Origin: Amycolatopsis sp. CA-230715
Lineage (GTDB): Bacteria > Actinomycetota > Actinomycetes > Mycobacteriales > Pseudonocardiaceae
Direction: 5' to 3'
Assembly (NCBI RefSeq): GCF_018736145.1
Contig: NZ_CP059997.1
Span: 1,487,501-1,551,500 of the forward strand
Length of the DNA: 64,000 nt
Shown: piece after piece, positions 28,332-36,753 of the stretch
Layout of the letters: each line of letters begins with the position of its first letter
How positions within the stretch are numbered: position 1 is the first letter of the stretch
Notes under the pieces: model-generated
Told to the model about the DNA's origin: nothing
What the model saw: the letters and a program-made list of their open reading frames with translations, nothing else
Database searches by the model: none
Translations under genes and position numbers: made by a program

Positions 28332-30022
28332 CTTCCGCCGTCCCGACCGCGATCCACCCCGACGGTGACCACGCGCGCCCGATCACCATGGCGGGCCCCG
28401 ACTTCCCGTTCGGCTACGACGACTTCCTCGCCCACCCCGCCGGGATCGGCTCGGTGCCGCCGCAGCACCACGGCACCGAGGTGGCCGTGATCGGCGGTGG
28501 CCTGTCCGGGCTCGTCACCGCCTACGAGCTGATGAAGATGGGCCTGCGGCCGGTGGTGTACGAGGCCGACACGCTCGGCGGCAGGCTGCGCACCGTGCGG
28601 TTCGACGGCTGCTCCGACGAAGTCGTCGCCGAGATGGGCGCCATGCGGTTCCCGCCGTCGTCGACCGCGCTGTTCCACTACATCGACAAGGTGGGCCTGC
28701 GCACCACGCCGTTCCCCAACCCGCTGGCACCCGGCACCCCGAGCACGGTCGTGGACTTGAAGGGCGAGAGCCACTACGCGCGCACGCCAGCCGATCTGCC
28801 CCCGGTGTTCGCCGAGGTTTCCCGTGCGTGGCAACGCACCCTCGACGAGCACGCCGCGTTCCCCGAGATGCAGGCGGCGATCAGGGCGCGCGACGTCGGC
28901 ACGATGAAGCGCATCTGGAACGACCTGGTGCGCAAACTGGACAACCAGACGTTCTACGGCTTTCTGTGCGACTCGCCCGCGTTCGCGTCGTTCACGCACC
29001 GGGAGATCTTCGGCCAGGTCGGGTTCGGCACGGGCGGCTGGGACACCGACTTCCCGAACTCGATACTCGAGATCCTGCGCGTGGTCTATACCGGTGCCGA
29101 CGACGAGCACCGGTCGATCGTCGGCGGCAGCGACCAGCTGCCGAAGCGGCTGTGGGAACGGATCCCCGGCAAGATGGTGCACTGGCCCGCCGGGACGAGC
29201 CTGAAGACCCTGCACGACGGCGCGCCGAGGCCGGGGGTGACGCGGCTGCACCGGACCGCGCCGAACAACATCACGGTCACCGACGCCGACGGCCGCATCC
29301 GCACCTACCCCGCGGCGGTGTTCACCGCGCAGAGCTGGATGCTGCTGTCGAAGATCGAATGCGACGAATCGCTGTTCCCGATCGACCACTGGACCGCGAT
29401 CGAGCGCACCCACTACATGGAGTCGTCGAAGGTGTTCGTGCCGGTCGACCGGCCGTTCTGGCGCGACGTCGACCCGGCGACCGGGCGCGAGAAGATGAGC
29501 ATGACGCTCACCGACCGGATGACGCGCGGCACCTACCTGCTGGAGCACGGGCCGGACTCGCCCGCGGTGCTCTGTCTGTCCTACACCTGGGCCGACGATT
29601 CGCTGAAGTGGCTGCCGCTGAGCGCCGCCGAACGCGTCGAGGTGATGTTGCAGTCCCTGCGCGAGATCTACCCCGGCGTGGACGTCCGCCGCCACCTCAT
29701 CGGCGACCCGGTGACGGTGTCGTGGGAGGCCGAGCCGCATTTCATGGGCGCGTTCAAGGCGAACCTGCCCGGCCACTACCGCTACCAGGAACGCCTGTTC
29801 AGCCATTTCGTGCAGGACCGGCTCGACCCGGGCCACCGGGGGCTCTTCCTCGCCGGTGACGACGTGTCGTGGACGGCGGGCTGGGCCGAGGGCGCGGTGC
29901 AGACCGCGCTGAACGCCGTGTGGGGCGTGATGCGCCAGTTCGGCGGCGCCACCGATCCGGCGAACCCCGGGCCGGGTGACCGGTTCGCCGAGCTGGCGCC
30001 GATCGTGCTCGGCGACCGCTGA
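28328..30022 (+). CDS. davB: L-lysine 2-monooxygenase (flavin amine oxidase fold)
   Basis: The 564-aa flavoprotein has a dinucleotide motif VAVIGGGLSGLVTAYELMKMG near residue 53. It shares long family-specific stretches with Pseudomonas lysine 2-monooxygenase: GPDFPFGYDDFLAHPAG, GFGTGGWDTDFPNS, ADSLKWLPLSA-type residues and a C-terminal AGDDVSWTAGWAEGAVQT. It decarboxylates lysine oxidatively to 5-aminovaleramide, the substrate of the adjacent amidase. A tryptophan or phenylalanine 2-monooxygenase is the main alternative, but the amidase type argues for lysine. Confidence 0.85.
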   Translation: MTSAVPTAIHPDGDHARPITMAGPDFPFGYDDFLAHPAGIGSVPPQHHGTEVAVIGGGLSGLVTAYELMKMGLRPVVYEADTLGGRLRTVRFDGCSDEVVAEMGAMRFPPSSTALFHYIDKVGLRTTPFPNPLAPGTPSTVVDLKGESHYARTPADLPPVFAEVSRAWQRTLDEHAAFPEMQAAIRARDVGTMKRIWNDLVRKLDNQTFYGFLCDSPAFASFTHREIFGQVGFGTGGWDTDFPNSILEILRVVYTGADDEHRSIVGGSDQLPKRLWERIPGKMVHWPAGTSLKTLHDGAPRPGVTRLHRTAPNNITVTDADGRIRTYPAAVFTAQSWMLLSKIECDESLFPIDHWTAIERTHYMESSKVFVPVDRPFWRDVDPATGREKMSMTLTDRMTRGTYLLEHGPDSPAVLCLSYTWADDSLKWLPLSAAERVEVMLQSLREIYPGVDVRRHLIGDPVTVSWEAEPHFMGAFKANLPGHYRYQERLFSHFVQDRLDPGHRGLFLAGDDVSWTAGWAEGAVQTALNAVWGVMRQFGGATDPANPGPGDRFAELAPIVLGDR

Positions 30023-30072
30023 GCCGATCGATCTACCCCACGCGGGTGGCTCCGCATGAGAAAATATGGCGC

Positions 30073-30702
30073 ATGAACTCAGATCCCGCGCCGAAATGGC
30101 GTCGGCTGGAGCCGGACGAGCGCAGAGAGCAGATCTTCACCTGCGCGGTCCGGCTCTTCGCCGAGCGGCCGTACACCGAAGTGTCCACTTCGGACATCGC
30201 AGCCGCCGCGGGCGTGGCGAGGGGCCTGATCAACCACTACTTCGGCACCAAGCGCTCGCTCTACCTCGCGGTGATCCGCCGCGCGCTGACGGTACCGAGG
30301 GTGGCGATCGAGATCCTGCCGGACGGGCCGCTCGACGAGCGCGCGGACGCCGCCATCAGCTGGTTCCTCGACATGGTGACCAGCCAGGAGAAGATGTGGC
30401 TCGCCGCGATCGCCCCCGAGGGCATCGGGCGCGATCTCGAGGTCGAGCAGATCCTCGAAGAGGCGGATCGCGAATCGGCGGACAGGGTACTCGAAGCGGT
30501 CGGGCTGTCCAGGGAAAGCGAGCACGGCAACGAGCTGAACGCGCTGGTCCGCGCGTTCGGCGGGATGGTGAAGGCGGCGAGCCGGGAATGGCTCGTGCGG
30601 GGCGCGCTGAACCGCGAGCAGGTGCACACCCTGCTGAGCCGTTCGCTGATCACTCTCGTCCGGGAAATCTTCCCCGCGATCCAATCCCCCAAACCCGCGT
30701 AA
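30073..30702 (+). CDS. TetR family transcriptional regulator
   Basis: The 209-aa protein has a TetR N-terminal HTH: RREQIFTCAVRLFAERPYTEVSTSDIAAAAGVARGLINHYFGTKRSLYLAVIR-like sequence over residues 16-66. A helical ligand domain follows. ATG 30073 gives a standard N-terminal length; no clear ribosome site precedes it. It lies 50 nt after davB and 137 nt before the MmpL gene on the same strand, so it may control either unit. The lysine operon and the exporter are equally possible targets. Confidence 0.85.
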   Translation: MNSDPAPKWRRLEPDERREQIFTCAVRLFAERPYTEVSTSDIAAAAGVARGLINHYFGTKRSLYLAVIRRALTVPRVAIEILPDGPLDERADAAISWFLDMVTSQEKMWLAAIAPEGIGRDLEVEQILEEADRESADRVLEAVGLSRESEHGNELNALVRAFGGMVKAASREWLVRGALNREQVHTLLSRSLITLVREIFPAIQSPKPA

Positions 30703-30839
30703 TCCCACTCTCTGGACGCGTGCCCGCCCGAATTCGGCGGGTCACGCTGGGTACACCGCGCCGATTACGCGGATTTCACCGCACCGCGAACAACACTCCC
30801 GGGCGATAAACACCACGGCGGGCGAGATACAAATACCCC

Positions 30840-32978
30840 ATGCAGAGCGGGAACTTCACGGGCGAGCTCGTGCTGCCGTCGGACGAATCGCGTCCGCGGC
30901 GCGCGCGGTGGTTGCTGCCCGCGCTGCTGATCGTGCTGTGGCTGGCGATCGGCGCGGTGAGCGCGCCGTTCCTCGGCAAGCTCAGCGAGGTCCAGAGCAA
31001 CGATCCCGGCTCCTTCCTGCCCGCGAGCGCCGAGTCGACGGAGGTCCAGCACCTGCAGGAGCGGTTCGCGCAGAACCGGCTGCTGGTGACCGTGGTGGTG
31101 TTCGACCGGCAGAGCGGGCTGACCCCCGCCGACTCCGAGGCGATCAAGGCGAAGGCCGCGGAACTGGCGAAGGCACCCGGCCTCGACGGTGCCGTGCCGC
31201 CGCCGATCCCGTCCGCGGACGGCAAGGCCGCGCAGGTGGTGCTGCCGGTCAAGGGCGACGACCCGTACAAGGCGGGCACCGCGGTCAAGGACATCCGCGT
31301 GCAGGCGAAGGCGGGGCTGCCGCCGGGGCTGAGCGCGCTGGCCACCGGGCCCGGCGGCTACAACGCCGACTTCGCCGAGGTGTTCGGCGGGATCGACGGC
31401 GCGCTGCTGATCATCACGGCCTCCATCGTCGCGGTGATCCTGGTGATCGTGTACCGCAGCCCGCTGCTGCCGATCTTCGTGCTCATCTCGGCCGGGCTGG
31501 CGCTGACCTCGTCGTCCGCGGTGATCTACCTGCTGGCGCACGCCGGGGTCCTGACGCTGAACGGGCAGTCGCAGGGCATCCTGCTGATCCTGGTGTTCGG
31601 CGCGGCGACCGACTACGCGCTGCTGCTCGTGGCCAGATATCGCGAAGAACTGCTCAGAACCCCGTCGGCACACGAAGCGATCAAGATCGCCTGGCGTGCT
31701 TCGCTCGAACCGATCGGCGCCTCCGGCGGCACCGTCATCCTCGGCATGCTGTGCATGCTGGCCAGCGAGCTGACGTCGAACCGCAGCCTCGGCCCGATCG
31801 CGTCGCTCGGCATCCTCGGCGCGCTGCTGGCGTCGCTGACCTTCCTGCCCGCGGTCCTCGCGCTCGTCGGGCGCGCCGCGTTCTGGCCTGGCGATCCGGT
31901 GCCCCGCAAGCACCGCAGGACCTCGCACGGCATCTTCGACGCGATCGCCAGGCTCGTGCGCAGGCGGCCGCGCTGGACGTGGGCGCTGAGCACGCTCGTC
32001 CTCGTCGCCGGCGTCCTGTTCGTGCCCGCGCTGAAGGCGAGCGGCACCTCCCAGCAGGCGCTGTTCCTCAACGAGGTCGAAGCCGTCACCGGGCAGAACG
32101 TGCTCAGCGCGCACTTCCCCGGCGGCACCGGCAGTCCGGCGATCATCACCGCGAACGCCGGCTCGGCGCAGCAGGTGCTGACCACGGCGAAGGGCATCGA
32201 CGGGATCGTCGAGGTCCAGGTGTCCCCAGCGGATCCCGCGAACCCCGCGGCCGGGCCCAAGATCGTCGACGGGCTCGTCGAAATGGGCGCCACGCTGCGT
32301 GATCCCGCCGACTCGCCGTCCGCGGTCACCGTGGTGGGCAAGCTGCGCGACGCCCTGCACGCGCTCCCCGGCGCGGGCGCGAAGGTCGGCGGGCAGAGCG
32401 CGCAGCAGAGCGACATGATCGCCGCCGCGACCCACGACCGGGACCTGATCATCCCGATCGTGCTCGTGGTGATCTTCGCCGTGCTCGCGCTGCTGCTGAG
32501 ATCCCTGCTCGCGCCGCTGCTGCTGATCGCGACCGTGGTGCTGTCCTTCGGCGCCACGCTCGGCGTCGGCGCGCTGGTGTTCAACGACCTGTTCGACTTC
32601 CCCGGCGCGGACCCGGCGATCCCGTTGTACGCCTTCGTTTTCCTGGTGGCGCTCGGGATCGACTACAACATCTTCCTGATGACCCGCGCCCGCGAGGAGG
32701 CGGCGCGGTTCGGCACCGAGACCGGCACCCTGAACGCGCTCGGCGTGACCGGCGGCGTGATCACCTCGGCCGGGGTCGTGCTGGCCGCGACCTTCGCCGC
32801 GCTCTCGGTGATCCCCGTGCTGTTCCTCGCCCAGGTCGCGTTCCTGGTCGCCTTCGGCGTCCTGCTGGACACCTTCCTGGTCCGCTCGCTGCTGGTGCCC
32901 GCGCTCGCCGTCGACTTCGGCCGGGTCATCTGGTGGCCGGGCAAGCTCGCGAAACGCCCCCGCCCCGCCGAAAAGTGA
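30840..32978 (+). CDS. MMPL family (RND superfamily) transporter
   Basis: The 712-aa protein has the MmpL/hydrophobe-exporter architecture: an N-terminal helix (LLPALLIVLWLAIGAVSAPFL), a periplasmic loop and a first helix bundle. This bundle includes GQSQGILLILVFGAATDYALLLVARYREEL, with the Asp-Tyr relay pair. A second repeat has LVALGIDYNIFLMTRAREEA with the same GxDY motif. Such pumps export lipids or hydrophobic compounds. It lies upstream of the FAAL/PKS operon, separated by an MFS gene, so involvement in lipid export is possible but unproven. Confidence 0.85.
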   Translation: MQSGNFTGELVLPSDESRPRRARWLLPALLIVLWLAIGAVSAPFLGKLSEVQSNDPGSFLPASAESTEVQHLQERFAQNRLLVTVVVFDRQSGLTPADSEAIKAKAAELAKAPGLDGAVPPPIPSADGKAAQVVLPVKGDDPYKAGTAVKDIRVQAKAGLPPGLSALATGPGGYNADFAEVFGGIDGALLIITASIVAVILVIVYRSPLLPIFVLISAGLALTSSSAVIYLLAHAGVLTLNGQSQGILLILVFGAATDYALLLVARYREELLRTPSAHEAIKIAWRASLEPIGASGGTVILGMLCMLASELTSNRSLGPIASLGILGALLASLTFLPAVLALVGRAAFWPGDPVPRKHRRTSHGIFDAIARLVRRRPRWTWALSTLVLVAGVLFVPALKASGTSQQALFLNEVEAVTGQNVLSAHFPGGTGSPAIITANAGSAQQVLTTAKGIDGIVEVQVSPADPANPAAGPKIVDGLVEMGATLRDPADSPSAVTVVGKLRDALHALPGAGAKVGGQSAQQSDMIAAATHDRDLIIPIVLVVIFAVLALLLRSLLAPLLLIATVVLSFGATLGVGALVFNDLFDFPGADPAIPLYAFVFLVALGIDYNIFLMTRAREEAARFGTETGTLNALGVTGGVITSAGVVLAATFAALSVIPVLFLAQVAFLVAFGVLLDTFLVRSLLVPALAVDFGRVIWWPGKLAKRPRPAEK

Positions 32979-33013
32979 CCTTCCCGGGGAGCGGCGCGGG
33001 TGAGGCCGCACAT

Positions 33014-33036
33014 GCCCCGAAGGTGGCCTTCGGGGC
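33014..33036. repeat. Palindromic repeat copy between the convergent exporter genes
   Basis: Perfect-arm copy of the GCCCCGAAGG/CCTTCGGGGC element, between the 3' ends of the MmpL and MFS genes. Degenerate relatives lie at about 32975-32992 and 33087-33102. Confidence 0.8.
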
Positions 33037-33140
33037 GCTAGACGCCGCGGATCCACCCCTCGTGCGCCCGCCAGCCGCGGGGCCCAAGTGGCCTTCAGGG
33101 CAAACCCAGCCGGTTCCCCGAACGCGCCGCGAAGCGGCCG

Positions 33141-34559
33141 TCAGGGGGTGAGCGCGGGTTCCGGGGTGTCGTCGGCGGGTTCCGGGGCGGCCGTCTTCGG
33201 GATCAGCACCCCGGCGATCGCGCCCAGCAGGCTCACCGCGGCGATCACCAGGAACGCTACGCCCATCGCGTCGACGAAGCTGAGCTTCGCGACCGCGGAA
33301 ACGGCGTTCGCGAGCCTGGCCCCGACGGTGCCAGGCTCGAACCCGTCGGGGATCTTGCCCTGCGTGACGGCGTCGGTTCCGGCGCGCACGGTCTCGGCCA
33401 CCGGGCCCGGCAGGCCCGCTTCGGTGCTGTGCCGTCCCAGCGCGTCCGACACGCGCCACGACATGACGCCGCCGACGACCGCGATCCCCAGCACGCCACC
33501 GAGCTGGGAGGCGACCTGCTGCAGCCCCGAGGCGATCCCGCCGAGTTCGTCCGGGGTGCCGCCCATGATCGCCTCGGTCGCCGCGATCACGCACAGGCCG
33601 GTGCCGAACCCGGCGAGCAGGCCCGGGGCGAGCAGGTCGGTGAACACCGAGCCGCGGTCGAGCGTGGTCATGCCGACCAGCCCGGCGGCGACGAGCACGA
33701 GACCGGCGACGACCGGCCAGCGCGGCCCGAACCGCTGCGCGAGCATCCCGCCGATCGGGGCGGACACCACGACGACGCAGGTCGGCGCGAGCATCCACGC
33801 ACCGGCCTCGATGGGGCTCATCCCGCGCACGTTCTGCAGGTACAGGGTGAGCAGGAACAACAGCGCGAACACGCCGACCGAGCTCACCCCGACCAGCGCG
33901 GCGCCGAGCGTGACGGACCGGTCGCGCAGCAGCCGCCGCAGCCCGCCCCGGCCGGTTCCTTCGTCCCCTTTGGACTCCACGACCGCGAAGAAGGCGAGCG
34001 CGACGGTGAGCACCGCGACCGGGACGTTCAGCAGGAACACGGCCTGCCAGCCGAATCCCTGCACGACGAGCCCGGAGAGCACCGGCCCCAGCCCGATGGC
34101 CAGCGCGTTGGCGCCGCCCCAGATGCCCAGCGGGAGGCCGAGCTTGTCGGCGGGGAAGGCGTTGCGCAGCATGGCCAGCGCGGCGGGTTGCAGCAGCGCG
34201 CCCGCGAAGCCTTGCAGCACGCGGAAAGCGACCAGCGCGGCGACACCACCGGACAGCGCGACCCCGAGCGAAGCGAGCCCGAAGAGCGCGACACCGATGA
34301 CGAACGTGCGGCGGCGGCCGATGCGGTCGGCCAGCTTGCCCGCGGGCAGCAGCCCGATCGCGAGCGCGACCAGGTAGGCGTTGGCGATGAGCTCCAGATC
34401 GCCGAGGGTCGCGTCGACCGACGACGAGATGAACGGCGCGGCGATCGTGATCGCGGTGCCGTCCAGGCCGACCATCGCGCCGCCGAGCACGCCGCCCACG
34501 AGGGTGAGCCACGGCCTGCCGCGGAGTTGTGATCCTCCGCGCATGCGTACTGCCGTCAC
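33141..34559 (-). CDS. MFS transporter, DHA2 (EmrB/QacA) drug-exporter family
   Basis: The 472-aa protein has about 14 hydrophobic segments. Motif A is in LLPAGKLADRIGRRRTFVIGVALF and the drug:H+ antiporter motif C-like GLGPVLSGLVVQGFGWQAVFLLNVPVA is near residue 145. It probably exports drugs or a hydrophobic product by proton antiport. The start is GTG 34559 with a strong GGAGGAG site. It is divergent from the FAAL-PKS operon and shares a control region with it, suggesting a role in export or resistance. Confidence 0.85.
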   Translation of the reverse strand: MTAVRMRGGSQLRGRPWLTLVGGVLGGAMVGLDGTAITIAAPFISSSVDATLGDLELIANAYLVALAIGLLPAGKLADRIGRRRTFVIGVALFGLASLGVALSGGVAALVAFRVLQGFAGALLQPAALAMLRNAFPADKLGLPLGIWGGANALAIGLGPVLSGLVVQGFGWQAVFLLNVPVAVLTVALAFFAVVESKGDEGTGRGGLRRLLRDRSVTLGAALVGVSSVGVFALLFLLTLYLQNVRGMSPIEAGAWMLAPTCVVVVSAPIGGMLAQRFGPRWPVVAGLVLVAAGLVGMTTLDRGSVFTDLLAPGLLAGFGTGLCVIAATEAIMGGTPDELGGIASGLQQVASQLGGVLGIAVVGGVMSWRVSDALGRHSTEAGLPGPVAETVRAGTDAVTQGKIPDGFEPGTVGARLANAVSAVAKLSFVDAMGVAFLVIAAVSLLGAIAGVLIPKTAAPEPADDTPEPALTP

Positions 34560-34996
34560 CTGGGTAGCTCCTCCCGGGTAGCTCACGGATCGTGTGTGCT
34601 GACCGTTCCGAAGGGCACAGCATGACGGGTGGTCGTCACCCTCCCGCGTCCGGCCCCGGCACTTCACCCACTAGAAACGAATATCGTTCAGGTTTTCGGA
34701 GAACGGTAGCAGAGGGTAACGCCGGAGCCGGGGAGGATTATCACTCAATCGAGGGTTGTTGCGTGACCAACTTGCAACCTGATGCGTACATCGCTACGGT
34801 CTTGCAGGCACATCAGCCAATAGCGTGAATTCGCCAGGGCAGGCCGATCCCCCGCGGCCAATGCCATTGGTGTATTCCGCGTCGCGAATTTCTCCACCGG
34901 ACGGTGGATTTCCGCAGAAGCGCGCCCAACGGCACGGACGCCCATTTCGGCGCGTGAGGCTGCCACACAAACACTTTCACCTGCAGGAGAGTGCAC
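34560..34996. promoter_or_regulatory. Divergent control region between the MFS gene and the FAAL-PKS operon
   Basis: This 437-bp region must hold both promoters. It contains the palindrome AACGAATATCGTT at 34676-34688 (AACGA and TCGTT arms around ATA), suited to a TetR-type repressor. Its base composition is visibly less GC-rich than the flanking genes. I see no gene in it. An AGGAGAG ribosome site ends it at 34985-34991. Confidence 0.5.
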
Positions 34997-36748
34997 ATGC
35001 CCGAGGCTGAGCGCCGGTACCCCGAACCGACGGACGGCCTGAAGAACCCGGTGCGGCCCTTGACCGATCTGCTGGTCGACCGCGCCGGTTCGTCCGCGCC
35101 CGCGTTCACCTACCGCGACTACGCCGCCGAGCGCGAGGGCACCGAAGTGACCCTCAGCTGGGCCGAACTCGCCGAGCAGGTGCGCACCGTCGCCGCGGAG
35201 CTGTCCCGGATCACCTCACCCGGCCAGCGGGTCGCCATCCTCGCCCCCCAGGACCTCAGCTACGTCACGGCGTTCCTCGGCGCGCTGCACGCGGGCACGA
35301 TCGCCGTGCCGCTGTTCGCGCCCGAGGTGAGCCAGCACGGCGAACGCCTCGTCGGCGCGCTCGCCGACTGCGCCCCCGAGGTGTGGCTGACGTCCTCCGA
35401 ATCGCTCGCCGCGGTCCGCTCGCTGGCTGAGGAGAGCGCGGTTCCGATGCCGAAGCAGATCATCGCGGTCGACGCGCTGGAGCCAGCGGGCGCCGACTAC
35501 ACGCCGCCCGCGCTGTCCCTCGACGCGCCCGCCTACCTGCAGTACACGTCGGGCTCCACGCGCGCGCCCGCGGGCGCGGTGATCACCCACCGCGCGGTGG
35601 TGGAGAACAGCAACCAGGCGATCACCGCGTTCGGCGTCGATGACACCTGGACCTGCGCGGGCTGGATCCCGTTCTTCCACGACATGGGGCTCATCCAGCT
35701 CCTGTGCGTGCCGGTGGCCTCCGGCGCCCGCTCGGTGTTCATCACGCCGTTCAACTTCATCATGCGGCCGGTGCGCTGGCTGAAGCAGCTTTCCGACTTC
35801 CCGAAGGTGTTCGCCGCGGCACCGAACTTCGCGTTCGAGTACGCGGCGCGGAAGGTGTCCGAAAGCGACCGCGCCACTTTGGACCTGTCCGATGTCAGGG
35901 CCGTCATCAACGGCAGCGAGCCGGTCCGCGCGAGCACCATCGCCGCGTTCCAGGAAACGTTCGGACCGCACGGTTTCCCGGCCACCTCGCACCGCCCGTC
36001 CTACGGTCTCGCCGAGGCCACGGTGTTCGTCACGAACACCCGCGAAGAAGGCCCGACGGTGACCGCGTTCGACCGGGCCGCGCTCGGCGAAGACCGCGGT
36101 GTCGTGGTCGAGCGGGGCACCGAGGGTTCGATCGATCTCGTCGCCGCCGGGCGCTCGCACGGCCAGTACGTCCGCATCGTGGACCCCGCGAACGGCACCC
36201 TGCGCGCCGACGGCGACGTCGGCGAGATCTGGGTCCACGGTCCCAACGTGGCCAGCGGCTACTGGGAGCAGCCGGAACGGTCCGCGGAGACCTTCGGCGG
36301 CCGGATCGCCGGCGCGGCGGGCATTCCCGCCGACGGCTGGCTCCGCACCGGTGACCTCGGGCTCTTCCACGACGGCCTGCTCTACATCACCGGCCGGATC
36401 AAGGACCTGATCATCATCGACGGCAAGAACCACTACCCGCAGGACATCGAGGCGACCGTGCAGGCCGCGCACCCGGTGATCCGGCGCGACCACGTCGCCG
36501 CCTTCGCGGTGACCACGGAGGACGGTCGCGAAGGCGCCGCGGTGGTGGCCGAGTTCAACCGCAAGGCGGCACCGGACGGCTTCGACGAGAAGGAGGTCGC
36601 GAGGGCGGTCCGGCGCGCGGTTTCCGCGGCGCACGACGTCAAGCTGCGCGACGTGCTCGTCCTGCCGCCCGGCGCGGTCCAGCGGACCTCGAGCGGGAAG
36701 GTCGCCCGCGCGGCCACGAAGGCACGGCACTGGGAGAAGGCGGACTAA
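34997..36748 (+). CDS. Fatty-acyl-AMP ligase (FAAL, FadD32-like)
   Basis: The 583-aa protein activates a fatty acid as acyl-adenylate and loads it on a carrier domain. It has the adenylation P-loop-like core YLQYTSGSTRAPAGAVITH near residue 180 and PFFHDMGLI, both typical of FAALs. YGLAEATVFVT and GWLRTGDLG follow, then the C-terminal RIKDLIIIDGKNHYPQDIEATVQ motif. The chain lacks obvious CoA-ligase features, which fits transfer to an ACP. ATG 34997 lies 6 nt after AGGAGA. The PKS gene begins 5 nt past its stop, so the two work together. Confidence 0.9.
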   Translation: MPEAERRYPEPTDGLKNPVRPLTDLLVDRAGSSAPAFTYRDYAAEREGTEVTLSWAELAEQVRTVAAELSRITSPGQRVAILAPQDLSYVTAFLGALHAGTIAVPLFAPEVSQHGERLVGALADCAPEVWLTSSESLAAVRSLAEESAVPMPKQIIAVDALEPAGADYTPPALSLDAPAYLQYTSGSTRAPAGAVITHRAVVENSNQAITAFGVDDTWTCAGWIPFFHDMGLIQLLCVPVASGARSVFITPFNFIMRPVRWLKQLSDFPKVFAAAPNFAFEYAARKVSESDRATLDLSDVRAVINGSEPVRASTIAAFQETFGPHGFPATSHRPSYGLAEATVFVTNTREEGPTVTAFDRAALGEDRGVVVERGTEGSIDLVAAGRSHGQYVRIVDPANGTLRADGDVGEIWVHGPNVASGYWEQPERSAETFGGRIAGAAGIPADGWLRTGDLGLFHDGLLYITGRIKDLIIIDGKNHYPQDIEATVQAAHPVIRRDHVAAFAVTTEDGREGAAVVAEFNRKAAPDGFDEKEVARAVRRAVSAAHDVKLRDVLVLPPGAVQRTSSGKVARAATKARHWEKAD

Positions 36749-36753
36749 GGCTG

